NCBI GenBank assembly: GCA_022824205.1
Contig: JAJEAI010000155.1
Location: 1-48,931, forward strand
Reading direction: 5' to 3'
Length of the DNA stretch: 48,931 bases
From: Candidatus Binatia bacterium
GTDB lineage: Bacteria > Desulfobacterota > Binatia > UBA9968 > JAJDTQ01
In this document: positions 16,030-24,449 of the stretch, piece by piece
How the letters are laid out: each line of letters begins with the position of its first letter
How positions within the stretch are numbered: the first letter of the stretch is position 1
Notes under the pieces: model-generated
What the model was told of the DNA's origin: nothing
Databases searched by the model: none
Seen by the model: the letters and a program-made list of their open reading frames with translations, nothing else
Position numbers and translations under genes: made by a program

Positions 16030-16155
16030 TTCGACTTCGCTCGGCAGCCCTCGCTACGCTCAGGAAGAACGGTGAGTTCTCAGGACGAACACTGAGTTCA
16101 CTCGACTACGCTCAGGAAGAACGGTGAATTCACTCGACTAGCCCAGGACGAACGG
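16030..16155. repeat. Imperfect direct repeats of CTACGCTCAGGAAGAACGG type
   Basis: Between two genes, the motif CTACGCTCAGGAAGAACGGT occurs at about 16053 and 16109, with diverged forms (TCGACTTCGCTCGG, AGCCCAGGACGAACGG) on either side. A diverged single copy is at 21745-21772. This looks like a dispersed intergenic repeat of the TTCGACTTCGCTCAGGACGAACGG kind. Confidence 0.6.
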
Positions 16156-16177
16156 CAAGATCCTGGAGGCACATGCG

Positions 16178-17197
16178 ATGAAGATGGAGCTCAAGGACCT
16201 CAACGAGTCGCTGGCCGAGCACGACCTCTCGGGCTTCTGGAACACGCGCACGCCGGAGCACAAGGACGAGGCGCCATACCTGTGGAAGTGGCGCGAGGTC
16301 TATCCGTGCCTGATGGACGCGAAGGAGTCCGTGGGGCTGGAGCTGGCGGAGCGCCGGGCCATCCGCCTGGTGAACCCGCAGAACCCCACCCGTGCCACCT
16401 CGCGCACGCTGCTGTTCACGTTCTCGGTGGTGAACCCCGGCGAGATCGCGCGCCCGCACCGCCACAACATGGCGGCCATCCGCTTCGTGGTGAAGGGAAG
16501 CGGCGCGTTCACGCTGGTGGAGGGCGAGCGCTTCCCCATGCACGAGGGGGACCTGATCCTGACCCCCAACTGGACCTGGCACGAGCACCACAACGTGTCG
16601 GACGAGCCCATCGTGTGGCTCGACGGCCTCGACGGCCCCCTCATCAACGCCCTCAACGTGCTCTTCTTCGAGAACTACGACAACGACACCCAGGGCGTGA
16701 CCCGCGCCGACGGCGACGCACGCATGCGCTTCGGCTTCGCCCGCCCGCCGGCCCAGGCGGAGTCTCCCGGCCGTGGCCTGCCGTTCCGCTACCGCTGGGA
16801 GGACACCGACGCCTCGCTCCACAATATTGCCGACGCCGAGGCCGACCCCTTCGACGGTCATCTGGTGCGCTATATCAACCCGGTGACCGGCGGCTACACC
16901 ATGGCGACCCTGTCGTGCGAGGCTCAGATGCTCAAGCCGGGATGGACCACCGGCACCCACCGGCACACCAGCACGTCGCTGTACCACGTGTTCCGCGGGC
17001 GCGGCCGCACCGCCGTGGGCGAGGGCTACCTGGAGTGGGAGAAGGGCGACTCCTTCATGATCCCCAACTGGCAGTGGCACCGCCACGAGAATCCCTTCGA
17101 CGAAGAGGCGGTGCTCTTCACCATGAACGACCGGCCGGTGCTGGAAGCACTGGAGCTTTACCGGGAAGAGCAGCGACCCGGCGGCAACGGCGCGTAG
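16178..17197 (+). CDS. Bicupin, gentisate 1,2-dioxygenase-like protein
   Basis: A 339-residue bicupin with two complete-looking metal sites: first cupin PHRHNMAAIRFVVKG (His94, His96) and WTWHEHHN (His135, His137); second GTHRHTSTSLYHVF (His261, His263) and WQWHRHEN (His301, His303). It resembles the bicupin at 115-1170 in order of motifs and in the FENYD/ENYGEG bridge. A ribosome-binding site TGGAGG precedes ATG 16178. It lies upstream of UbiD and the Pht5-like gene, repeating the combination seen at the left end of the window. Ring-opening or related Fe(II) chemistry on a hydroxylated aromatic acid is likely from the family. Confidence 0.88.
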   Translation: MKMELKDLNESLAEHDLSGFWNTRTPEHKDEAPYLWKWREVYPCLMDAKESVGLELAERRAIRLVNPQNPTRATSRTLLFTFSVVNPGEIARPHRHNMAAIRFVVKGSGAFTLVEGERFPMHEGDLILTPNWTWHEHHNVSDEPIVWLDGLDGPLINALNVLFFENYDNDTQGVTRADGDARMRFGFARPPAQAESPGRGLPFRYRWEDTDASLHNIADAEADPFDGHLVRYINPVTGGYTMATLSCEAQMLKPGWTTGTHRHTSTSLYHVFRGRGRTAVGEGYLEWEKGDSFMIPNWQWHRHENPFDEEAVLFTMNDRPVLEALELYREEQRPGGNGA

Positions 17198-17214
17198 GTG
17201 GCGGCGCCGACGCG

Positions 17215-17378
17215 CCGGCGATAGCGACAGCGCGAATCCGACGGAGAACACGAGCGGCAGGACGAATCCGGCGGACAATACGAGGAACCGCGCGAGTCCG
17301 ACGGAGCAGCCGAGCGACGGCACGAAGCCGGCAGAGGACACGGGCGACCGCGCGATTCCGACGGAGACCACGACCCCG
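17215..17378 (+). repeat. Imperfect ~60-bp tandem repeat before ubiD-like gene
   Basis: Units of the type GCGAATCCGACGGAGAACAC alternating with GAATCCGGCGGACAATACG recur between the bicupin stop and the next ATG. In the reading frame of the following UbiD-like gene the stretch is open and spells Pro/Thr/Glu/Asn-rich repeats (ANPTEN, TNPADN, ASPTEQ, TKPAED, AIPTET). No start codon with a ribosome-binding site is seen upstream, so I treat it as a spacer repeat. Confidence 0.6.
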
Positions 17379-17381
17379 ACC

Positions 17382-18986
17382 ATGGCCTATCCCGACCTTC
17401 AAGAGCACCTGTCCAACCTGGAGTCCGCCGGACTGCTGGTGCGCGTCCGCCATCCCATCAACAAGGATACGGAGATGCACCCGCTGGTGCGCTGGCAGTT
17501 TCGCGGCGGCCTCCCCGAGGCGGAGCGCAAGGCGTTCCTGTTCGAGAACGTGGTGGACAGCCACGGGCGCACCTACGACATGCCGGTGGCGGTGGCCGCG
17601 CTGGCGGCGTCGCCGCAGGTCTACTCGGTAGGGCTCCAGCGCCCGGTGGACGAGATCCCCGACCTCTGGGCACACGCGCTGGCGAATCCCATCGAACCGG
17701 CCATCGTCGACTCCGGGCCGGTGCACGACGTCGTGCTCCAGGGCGCCGACCTCGACATCGAGGGCGGCGGGCTGCTGCAGCTCCCGGTGCCCATCTCCAC
17801 GCCGGGGTTCGACAACGCCCCGTACACCACCTGCTCCCACTGGTTCACCAGGGACCCGGAGACGGGCATCCGCAACCAGGGCAACTACCGCGGACAGATC
17901 AAGAGCCAGAGGCGCGTGGGCATGTACGCCGGCATGCACCAGCACATCTTCCCGCACTGGGACAAGTGCCGGGAGCGCGGCGAACCGCTGCACGCCGCGC
18001 TGGTGGTGGGCGCGCCGCCGGTGGTCTCCTACGGCACCGTGCAGAAGGTGCCGCCGGGCGTGGACGAGATGGGCATCGCCGGCGGGCTGGCCGGGGAGCC
18101 CATACAACTGGTGCGCTGCAAGACGGTGAACATCGAGGTGCCGGCCAACGCCGAGATCGTCATCGAAGGGCTCATCAACACCGATTTCGTGGAGCCCGAG
18201 GGACCCTTCGGCGAGTCCCACGGCTACCTGCACCCGCGCACGGTATCGCCGTTCATGGAAGTGACCGCCATCACCATGAAGCGCAAGCCCGTGCTGTGCT
18301 CGTTCATCAGCCAGGTGACGCCGAGCGAGTCGAGCGTCATCAAGAAGGTGGGCTACGAGCCGCTCTTGCGCCGCTACCTGCGGGACACCGTGGGCATCAA
18401 GAGCGTCACCCAGGTGGCCATGCACGAGCCCCTCACCAACCTGCGCAAGCTCGTCATCGTGCAGATGCGCAAGCCCGCCGAAGGGGACGTGTGGCGCGCC
18501 TTGAACAGCATCGCCAACTACCAACACGGCGTCGGCAAGATCGCCATCGCGGTGGACGACGACATCGACCCGCACAACCTCGACGCCGTGTGGTGGGCCA
18601 TCTGCTACCGCTCCAAGCCCCACGAGGACGTGCTGATCCTGCCGGGGCGGGTCAAGGGCCACTCGCCGCCGTTCGAGGACGAGGGTCACCTGATCACGGC
18701 GAAGGAGCTGTTCTACGCCCCGGCCACCGACTCCGGCATGCTCATCAACGCCATCCTCAAGGAGCCGTTCCCGCCCATCTCCCTGCCCAAGCGCGAGTTC
18801 ATGGAGCACGCCCTGGAGCTGTGGAACCGGTTGGAGCTGCCGCCGCTCAAGCCCCAGGCGCCGTGGTACGGCTATTCCCTGGGCCAGTGGGACGACGAAT
18901 GGGAGGAGGAAGCGCAGCTCGCGGTGAAGAGCGACTACCTCCAGACCGGCGCCAAGCTGGCGCAGCGCCGGGTGAAGCCTACCTGA
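17382..18986 (+). CDS. UbiD family (prenyl-FMN) decarboxylase, copy 1
   Basis: A 534-residue member of the UbiD family, which reversibly (de)carboxylates aromatic and unsaturated acids using prenylated FMN made by UbiX. The acidic catalytic motif is at about 273-278 (EPEGPFGESHGY). Other family landmarks are RDPETGIRNQGNYRGQIKS, KTVNIEVPANAEIVIEG, AVDDDIDPHNLDAVWWAICY and the C-terminal helix region. Start ATG 17382 is the first methionine of the conserved N-terminus (DLQEHLSNLESAGLLVRV), but no clear ribosome-binding site is at normal distance. The stop is 11 bases before the Pht5-like gene, so the two are probably co-translated. No ubiX is in the window. Confidence 0.9.
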   Translation: MAYPDLQEHLSNLESAGLLVRVRHPINKDTEMHPLVRWQFRGGLPEAERKAFLFENVVDSHGRTYDMPVAVAALAASPQVYSVGLQRPVDEIPDLWAHALANPIEPAIVDSGPVHDVVLQGADLDIEGGGLLQLPVPISTPGFDNAPYTTCSHWFTRDPETGIRNQGNYRGQIKSQRRVGMYAGMHQHIFPHWDKCRERGEPLHAALVVGAPPVVSYGTVQKVPPGVDEMGIAGGLAGEPIQLVRCKTVNIEVPANAEIVIEGLINTDFVEPEGPFGESHGYLHPRTVSPFMEVTAITMKRKPVLCSFISQVTPSESSVIKKVGYEPLLRRYLRDTVGIKSVTQVAMHEPLTNLRKLVIVQMRKPAEGDVWRALNSIANYQHGVGKIAIAVDDDIDPHNLDAVWWAICYRSKPHEDVLILPGRVKGHSPPFEDEGHLITAKELFYAPATDSGMLINAILKEPFPPISLPKREFMEHALELWNRLELPPLKPQAPWYGYSLGQWDDEWEEEAQLAVKSDYLQTGAKLAQRRVKPT

Positions 18987-18997
18987 GCTCCTCCACC

Positions 18998-20005
18998 ATG
19001 TCCGATCCCTGCCACCTCCGTCTCGCGTGCCGCAACTACGACGGCACCAACGCCATTCTTCGCGGCGCCCTGACCGCTCCGGGCATCGAGCTGGAGCCGG
19101 TGGAGCAGGTGAGCGTGCAGGGCATGTTCGCGGCCATGTACCGGGGCGAGTTCGACGTCTCGGAGATGTCTCTGGCGGAGCTGGTCTACTACACGTCGCG
19201 CAACCAGAACGACTTCATCGGCATTCCGGTGTTCCCGTCGCGCATGTTCCGGCACGGCTTCATCGTGGTGCGGCGCGACGCGGGCATCGATGCGCCCCAG
19301 GACCTCCTGGGCAAGCGCCTGGGCTTCCTGCGCTGGGTGCAGACCGCCGCGGTGTGGATTCGCGGCATGCTGACGGACGAGTACGGCATCACGCCGAAGA
19401 ACTCCCAATGGCACGCGGCCTCGCTGCACCACTGGGACGACGGCGTCACCGACACCTCGGTGAAGCTTCCGGGCGGCGCCGTCATCGACGTGTTGCAAGG
19501 GGAAGGGAATGCCGCCGAGCGGGCCATGCGCGCACTGCGCGACGGACGGCTGGACATGCTCGGGGTCACGGAAACGCAGCTCCCGCCGCTGCTGGCCGAT
19601 CCGGCCTTGAAGCGGCTGTTCGAGGACTACCGGGACGTCGAGGCGCGGTACTTCGCCAAGACCCGCCTCTTCCCCATCATGCACGTGCTCGCGGTCAAGA
19701 AATCGGTGCTGGAGCAAAACCCCGAGGTGGCGCCGGCGCTCTTCGAGCTGTTCAGCCGGGCGAAGCGGCAGGCGCGGCAGTGGTACGCGAACCTCCCGAG
19801 CATGGTGGTGGCCTGGCGCCAGCACGCGCTGGACGAGGAACGCGCGGTGTTCGGCGGCGACCCGTGTCCCTTCGGGCTCGACGCCAACCGCCACGCCATC
19901 AACACGTTCATCGAGTACTGCGAGTTCCAGGGCATCTGCGAGCGCAACCTCTCGCCCGAGGAGCTGTTCGCCCCCGACACCTGGGAGCTGACGGAGCAGG
20001 AATGA
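18998..20005 (+). CDS. 4,5-dihydroxyphthalate decarboxylase (Pht5)-like protein, second copy
   Basis: A 335-residue paralogue of the protein at 1526-2482. Landmarks are LRLACRNYDGTNAILRG, the MYRGEFDVSEMSLAELVYY segment, DLLGKRLGFLRWVQTAAVW, KRLFEDYRDVEARYFAKT followed by FPIMHVL, and FIEYCEFQGICERNLSPEEL, all as in Pht5-type proteins. No signal peptide, so probably cytoplasmic. It lies between two ubiD-like genes with an 11-base gap to the first, placing two different decarboxylase families in one operon. It might instead be a soluble binding-protein homologue; lack of permeases argues against that. Confidence 0.84.
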   Translation: MSDPCHLRLACRNYDGTNAILRGALTAPGIELEPVEQVSVQGMFAAMYRGEFDVSEMSLAELVYYTSRNQNDFIGIPVFPSRMFRHGFIVVRRDAGIDAPQDLLGKRLGFLRWVQTAAVWIRGMLTDEYGITPKNSQWHAASLHHWDDGVTDTSVKLPGGAVIDVLQGEGNAAERAMRALRDGRLDMLGVTETQLPPLLADPALKRLFEDYRDVEARYFAKTRLFPIMHVLAVKKSVLEQNPEVAPALFELFSRAKRQARQWYANLPSMVVAWRQHALDEERAVFGGDPCPFGLDANRHAINTFIEYCEFQGICERNLSPEELFAPDTWELTEQE

Positions 20006-20062
20006 CGTCGGGGCCGGACGACGGTCTCCGGAGGTAAGGTTAAGCCGCGTGTACGTGAAACG

Positions 20063-20157
20063 TCATTCCCGCGCAAGCGGGAATCCAGGGGTGGAGAGGG
20101 GCAAAACGGACCTGTTTCCCTCTCACCCCGCCTGTATTCCCGCTTCCGCGGGAATCA
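20063..20157. repeat. Inverted pair of 27-bp palindromic units
   Basis: TCATTCCCGCGCAAGCGGGA at 20063 and its inverted partner ending near 20157 (CGCTTCCGCGGGAATCA) enclose about 40 bases. Same family as the repeats at 1317-1411 and 3657-3750, here without the AT-rich tail. It separates the Pht5-like gene from the second ubiD-like gene and may act as a transcription attenuator. Confidence 0.75.
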
Positions 20158-20200
20158 CGTTCCGTAGGTGTGTAGGCGTATAATCGACGAGAGGTGACCC

Positions 20201-21679
20201 ATGGCCAGACCGCAACGGATGCAGGATGCCGAGATGACCCCGTTCGACGACCTTCGCGTATGGCTCGCGCAGGTGGAGGAATCGGGCCAGTTGGAGCGCA
20301 TCTCCGGCGCCCACTGGGACCTGGAGGTGGGCGCGCTCAACGAGATCATCTGCGAGCGCACGCCGACCCCGCCGGCCCTGCTGTTCGAGGACGTCGTCGG
20401 CCACGAAGGCAAGGGCCGCGTCCTGGCCAACATGATGGAGACCATGGAGCGCACGGCGCTGGCCCTGAACCTGCCGCCCGACCTGAGCACCCTCGAGGTC
20501 GTCGACCGGCTGCGCACGCGCCTGACCGGCCTGGTGCCGGTGGAGCCGCGCGTCCTGGGGACGGGACCGGTGATGGAGAACCGCCTCACGGGCGACGACA
20601 TCAACATCCTCGACATCCCGGTGCCGCGCTGGCACTCCGGCGACGGCGGCCGCTACCTGGGCACCGCGCACCTGGTGGTCACGCGGGACCCGGAGACGGG
20701 CGAGGAGAACGTGGGCTGCTACCGCGTCATGGTGCACGAGCGCGACAAGCTGGCGCTCTACATCTCGCCGGGCAAGCACGGGCGCATGCACATGGAGAAG
20801 ACGCTCCGTGCCGGCAAGCCCATGCAGGTAGCCATGGCCTTCGGCCAGCACCCGCTGATCTTCATGGCCGCCACCCAGGCGGTGCCGCCGGGGCTCAGCG
20901 AGTACGCCTGGGCCGGCGGCCTGGTGGGCCAGCCCCTGAGCGTCATCGAGGCGCCTCTCACCGGGCTGCGCGTGCCCGCCGCCGCCGAGATCGTGGTGGA
21001 AGGGGAGATCATCCCCGGCGAGACCCGCCCCGAGGGGCCCTTCGGCGAGTGGACCGGCTACTACGCCAGCGCGCGCCGCGCCGAGCCGGTGGTGCAGTTG
21101 AAGGCCATGTACCATCGGGACAATCCCATCCTCACCGGTGCGCCGCCGTTCCGTCCCACCATCCACGGCATGTACCGCTCCATGCTGCGCTCGGCCATGA
21201 TCTGGAACGGGGTCGAGAAGGGCGGCGTTCCCGACGTGGTGGGCGTGTACGTGCCGCCGCCGGCCCAGCGCTTCATGATCGTCATCGCCATCCGCCAGCG
21301 CTACCCGGGCCACGCCAAGCAGGCCGCCATGATGGCCGCCCAGTGCCACGCCGGCGCCTATCTCGGGCGCTACGTGGTGGTGGTGGACGACGACGTGGAC
21401 ATCACCAACCTGAACGAGGTGGTGTGGGCCATGTGCACCCGCTCCAACCCCGAGGAGTCCATCGACATCATCCGCCGCACCTGGAGCGGGCCGCTGGACC
21501 CCATCATCCCGCGCGACAAGAAGGGTCTCAACTCCCGCGCCATCATCGACGCCACCCGCCCCTTCGAGTGGAAGGACGACTTCCCGGCGGTGAGCGAGAT
21601 CGACAAGGACACCCACCAGACCGTGTCCGCCAAGTGGAAGGACGAGCTGGACCGGGTGGTGCGCGGCCACCAGCCGTAG
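20201..21679 (+). CDS. UbiD family (prenyl-FMN) decarboxylase, copy 2
   Basis: A 492-residue UbiD-family protein, distinct from copy 1. Catalytic acidic motif about 278-283 (RPEGPFGEWTGYYAS). Also LGTAHLVVTRDPETGEENVG, IEAPLTGLRVPAAAEIVVEG and VVVDDDVDITNLNEVVWAM. ATG 20201 follows GAGAGGTGACCC; internal ATGs at 20216 and 20234 are less favoured. The active site would bind prenyl-FMN, Mn2+ and K+ as in known members. Located after the Pht5-like gene and before a GST. Multiple UbiD paralogues in one neighbourhood suggest different substrates or successive carboxyl removals. Confidence 0.9.
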   Translation: MARPQRMQDAEMTPFDDLRVWLAQVEESGQLERISGAHWDLEVGALNEIICERTPTPPALLFEDVVGHEGKGRVLANMMETMERTALALNLPPDLSTLEVVDRLRTRLTGLVPVEPRVLGTGPVMENRLTGDDINILDIPVPRWHSGDGGRYLGTAHLVVTRDPETGEENVGCYRVMVHERDKLALYISPGKHGRMHMEKTLRAGKPMQVAMAFGQHPLIFMAATQAVPPGLSEYAWAGGLVGQPLSVIEAPLTGLRVPAAAEIVVEGEIIPGETRPEGPFGEWTGYYASARRAEPVVQLKAMYHRDNPILTGAPPFRPTIHGMYRSMLRSAMIWNGVEKGGVPDVVGVYVPPPAQRFMIVIAIRQRYPGHAKQAAMMAAQCHAGAYLGRYVVVVDDDVDITNLNEVVWAMCTRSNPEESIDIIRRTWSGPLDPIIPRDKKGLNSRAIIDATRPFEWKDDFPAVSEIDKDTHQTVSAKWKDELDRVVRGHQP

Positions 21680-21827
21680 GCCGCGGCCCGCACGGGAGAC
21701 ACTGCCAGGATGTTCGGAGGTCTTGGTAGATTCTGACGGCGTTCTTCGATTTCACTGCACTACGCTCGGGAAGCCGTTTTGACCGGTAGTAGTGTTCGGA
21801 TTTCCCTTGGACCGAGAGGAGCCTGCA

Positions 21828-22439
21828 ATGAGCGATGCCATCAAGCTGTACGATTTTTCGACCTCTCCCAACTGCCAGCGGGTCAAGGTGGTGCTGGCGG
21901 AGAAGGGCCTTGCTTACGAGACGGTGCCCGTGGACCTGCGCAAGCGCGAGCAGAAGGCGCCCGAGTACCTTGCCATGAACCCTTACGGCAAGGTGCCGGT
22001 ACTGCTGGACGGCGACACCGTGCTCTACGAATCCTGCATCATCAACGAGTACCTGGAGGAGAAATACCCGGACCCGGCGCTGCTGCCCGCCGACCCCTCC
22101 ACGCGTGCGCGGATACGCATTCTCGTCGACTACGGCATCGTGCATACGAACGAAAGCCATCAGGCCATCCGCGCCGAGATGATGAAACCCGAGGGCGAGC
22201 GCGATGCCGATGCGCTGGCCGCGGCCAAGGCCCGTTTCATCGAAGAGCTGCAGCCGCTGGAGAAGGAGCTCGAAGGCCGCGACTACATGGCCGGCGACTT
22301 CTCGCTGCTCGACGCGGCGCATTTCCCGCGAGTCATGCGCCACGTCCAGTGGGGCATTCTGCCGGACCCGAGCCTGCCGTTGCTCGATGCGTGGTACCAG
22401 CGCATGACGGCGCGCCCGTCCGTCCGCGCAATCCTCTGA
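21828..22439 (+). CDS. Glutathione S-transferase family protein
   Basis: A 203-residue canonical GST: N-terminal thioredoxin fold with DFSTSPNCQRVKVVLAEKG (Ser/Cys near residues 11-16 for glutathione activation), NPYGKVPVLLDGDTVLYES (cis-Pro and the Glu-Ser glutathione contact), then an all-alpha domain with YMAGDFSLLDAAHFPRV. AGAGGAG precedes ATG 21828. It closes the plus-strand catabolic run and could act as maleylpyruvate or maleylacetoacetate isomerase or dehalogenase, as GSTs near ring-cleavage dioxygenases do; not provable from sequence. A second, unrelated GST subclass is at 27774-28460. Confidence 0.87.
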   Translation: MSDAIKLYDFSTSPNCQRVKVVLAEKGLAYETVPVDLRKREQKAPEYLAMNPYGKVPVLLDGDTVLYESCIINEYLEEKYPDPALLPADPSTRARIRILVDYGIVHTNESHQAIRAEMMKPEGERDADALAAAKARFIEELQPLEKELEGRDYMAGDFSLLDAAHFPRVMRHVQWGILPDPSLPLLDAWYQRMTARPSVRAIL

Positions 22440-22443
22440 AGAA

Positions 22444-22540
22444 CGTGTGGTGTCTGGTTAATTCGCAGCATAATATGCGGAGGATTTTTCGTCGTCGGCA
22501 AGGCGCGATGACCCGTAGGGGCGACCCGCGGTCGCCCCAG
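22444..22540 (+). repeat. Left arm of a CTAG-family MITE-like element
   Basis: GTGTGGTGTCTGGTTAATTC, then GCAGCATAATATGCGGAGGA and TTTTTCGTCGTCGGCAAGG, matches in layout the left arm of the complete element at 32319-32414. Its outermost 30 bases are an inverted copy of 24993-25022. It ends in the shared palindrome GTAGGGGCGACCCGCGGTCG (22515-22538) and then breaks off directly into an integrase tail. The expected right arm is absent here. Confidence 0.75.
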
Positions 22541-22708
22541 CGGCTCCTCGGTCATACGAAGGTGGAGACCACCGCGCGGTACGCGCACCTGGCGCGGTAA
22601 TCGGTGCGCGAGTCCGCCGTCCGCATATCCGACAGCATTGCCGCCGACATCCTCAAGGAATACCAGGTGGACGGCGGGGACGAAGCCCCGGCCGGGACGG
22701 CGACCTGA
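22541..22708 (+). pseudogene. Tyrosine recombinase (integrase) C-terminal relic
   Basis: The reading frame beginning at 22541 gives LLGHTKVETTARYAHLAR, the hallmark C-terminal box of tyrosine recombinases (LGH histidine and the catalytic Tyr in RYAHL, codon 22580-22582). A TAA at 22598-22600 then interrupts it, but the same frame continues with SVRESAVRISDSIAADIL to TGA 22706, as in full-length phage-type integrases. Everything N-terminal of the box, including the first catalytic Arg, is missing; the sequence changes abruptly into a MITE arm. It is therefore a dead remnant of an integrated element. Confidence 0.85.
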
Positions 22709-22734
22709 TCCCTTTCCCTGCCGGAGGCCGTGGG

Positions 22735-23598
22735 ATGCGCCAACTCGACCTGTTCCAGGACAGTCCCCGCACGATCGCGCTGAACGTGTTGCGTGAAGCC
22801 GTCCTGGCGCACAATGCCCCCGGAGCCGGCATCGCCCTTGAACGGCTCCTGAACCTTGCTCCTGGCCATGAGAGGGCAAGCGACGCCGGGACACTCATTG
22901 CGGTCCTGGAGGCGCCCGCGCCCGAGGGACCCGACGAGGGAATCGAATGGCTTCACGCCCTGGAGCGGGAATGGCGCCCGGCCGCGATACGCTTGCTCGG
23001 GACCGGCGACGGCCGGGATTTCCTGGCGCCGGTGTGGCGCTGCATCGGCGGGGCGCTCGGCCCGCGGCCCTTCGATCCCGTCCATCCCGAACGCCACGCG
23101 AGTTGGGCCTACCAGCAAGGCCAGGACTGGGAGAACCTGAAACGCTCGGTGCTGGGCGTGCCGGAGCACGAAACGACGCCGGTATTGCTCACGCGGCTGG
23201 CGGAAGCGGAATACCGGTTGGGCGACCGTACGCGGGCCATCGGACACTGGTTCGAACTCTGCTGGCGAGCCCCCGCGGCTTTCCGGGGGCTGGTGGACGC
23301 CCCCGGCTTCCCTGACGCGGATGTTGCCGCGGCATGGGGCGCCGCGCAGGATCAGGACGTGGAGCCGGAGCTGTCGCCCGAATGGTTCCCGGCCTGGATG
23401 CTGCTCCAGGAGCCCTCGCTGGCCGCCGGACTCGCGCCCTGTGGCGAAAAGCACGGACCGCAGCGAGCCTTCGACGTGGTCCGCGGTCTATTGACCGACA
23501 GTGCAAGCGACGCACACCGCATTGCGCTGCGCCGTGATCTCAAAACGCTTCATCCAGCCTTGTTGGCCGGCTACCTCGATCGGTTCGCCAGATACTGA
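22735..23598 (+). CDS. Hypothetical protein downstream of integrase relic
   Basis: A 287-residue protein I do not recognise. It begins MRQLDLFQDSPRTIALNVLR and is predicted mainly alpha-helical, with paired-helix stretches that resemble a degenerate tetratricopeptide-like array (LTRLAEAEYRLGDRTRAIGH and WFELCWRAPAAFRGLVDAP). There is no signal peptide or membrane segment. GGAGG precedes ATG 22735. The frame is intact while its neighbours on both sides are broken, so it may still be expressed. Its position next to an integrase tail suggests it is cargo of a former integrative element. Confidence 0.7.
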   Translation: MRQLDLFQDSPRTIALNVLREAVLAHNAPGAGIALERLLNLAPGHERASDAGTLIAVLEAPAPEGPDEGIEWLHALEREWRPAAIRLLGTGDGRDFLAPVWRCIGGALGPRPFDPVHPERHASWAYQQGQDWENLKRSVLGVPEHETTPVLLTRLAEAEYRLGDRTRAIGHWFELCWRAPAAFRGLVDAPGFPDADVAAAWGAAQDQDVEPELSPEWFPAWMLLQEPSLAAGLAPCGEKHGPQRAFDVVRGLLTDSASDAHRIALRRDLKTLHPALLAGYLDRFARY

Positions 23599-23665
23599 CT
23601 CGCCGCTACAGGACCACCTCACTCCAGCAGGACGATCAGGGGCGGACTTTTCGGCTAGAGCGGCG

Positions 23666-23695
23666 TTGACCAGATAGAGTTGCCTTAAGTATAGT
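23666..23695 (+). promoter_or_regulatory. Sigma-70-type promoter upstream of SIR2-like relic
   Basis: TTGACC (23666-23671), an 18-base spacer and TATAGT (23690-23695). This is a good match placed about 20-25 bases before the ATG at 23719, in a locally AT-richer stretch. It probably drove the original SIR2-like gene and might still transcribe the chimeric remnant and the two small genes after it. Confidence 0.5.
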
Positions 23696-23718
23696 ACTCG
23701 CTAGTGAGGACGCGCGTC

Positions 23719-24431
23719 ATGGCCGCAAAAACTACCTACAAATATCGCTTCAAGGTGGGAGTGCGGGCAACGCGGCGAACGAATACGGCTTCCTCCTTTC
23801 GGAACTGAAGAGAGCGTTCCTCGACCGGCTCCATGAAGCCCGGAAGGGGGACGTCCATCGCGAGGAACTGAAACGGTTCGCGAACTACTGCGACGCCAAT
23901 GGCTGCTGCTGCGTCACTTTCAACTACGACGACTTCCTCGACGAGGCGCTGATGCACACCGGCAGATGGAATCCGCATTGGGGATACGGGTTCTTCTGCC
24001 TGTCCTCACTGGACATCGGCGCCAGTTCCGGCGCACTGGAAACACGTTCGATTCTCCGACTGTTGAAGCTCCACGGGTCGATTAACTGGCGGCCGAAACT
24101 CGGTTACGCGAGCCCGGTCGCGAAGTCGATGAAACCTACGTCGGCGGGAAAGAGAAGAACAAGCACCAGTCCAAGAAATGTGTCCGTCAAGAGCGGACAC
24201 GTAACCGTCAGGGACATCCGAGACCTGCGCGGAACGCTGAACGACAAGAAGGACGTTGGTGGGGTATTCGTGACACGCCAACCGGCAACCCGCCCGATGC
24301 GTGAATTCGTGAACACGTCCGAGGTTGTCCAACTGGAACTGTCGCCAACGTTCCCCAAGCTCCAGATTTTGACGCTGGACGAGATTCTGAACGGCGAGCG
24401 GCCCGTACTGCCATACGCCTACGCCGCGTAA
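23719..24431 (+). pseudogene. Chimeric relic: SIR2-like / IS1595-type transposase / DNA methyltransferase fragments
   Basis: Three unrelated fragments are joined. The first (23719 to about 24110) is a SIR2-like domain: EYGFLLSELKRAFLDRL, FNYDDFLDEAL and RLLKLHGSINW in one frame. Its N-terminal nucleotide-binding Gly motif is disrupted, with ATG 23719 in a different frame. The second (24116-24178, another frame) reads EVDETYVGGKEKNKHQSKK, a signature of IS1595-type DDE transposases. The third (about 24180-24431) returns to the first frame and matches the C-terminus of DNA methyltransferases (VKSGHVTVRDIRDLRGTL, then PKLQILTLDEILNGE). From ATG 23952 the joined frame is open for 159 residues, so a fusion peptide could be made, but no single family explains it. 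Confidence 0.75.
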
Positions 24432-24449
24432 CTCGAAGGATGTGCACTC

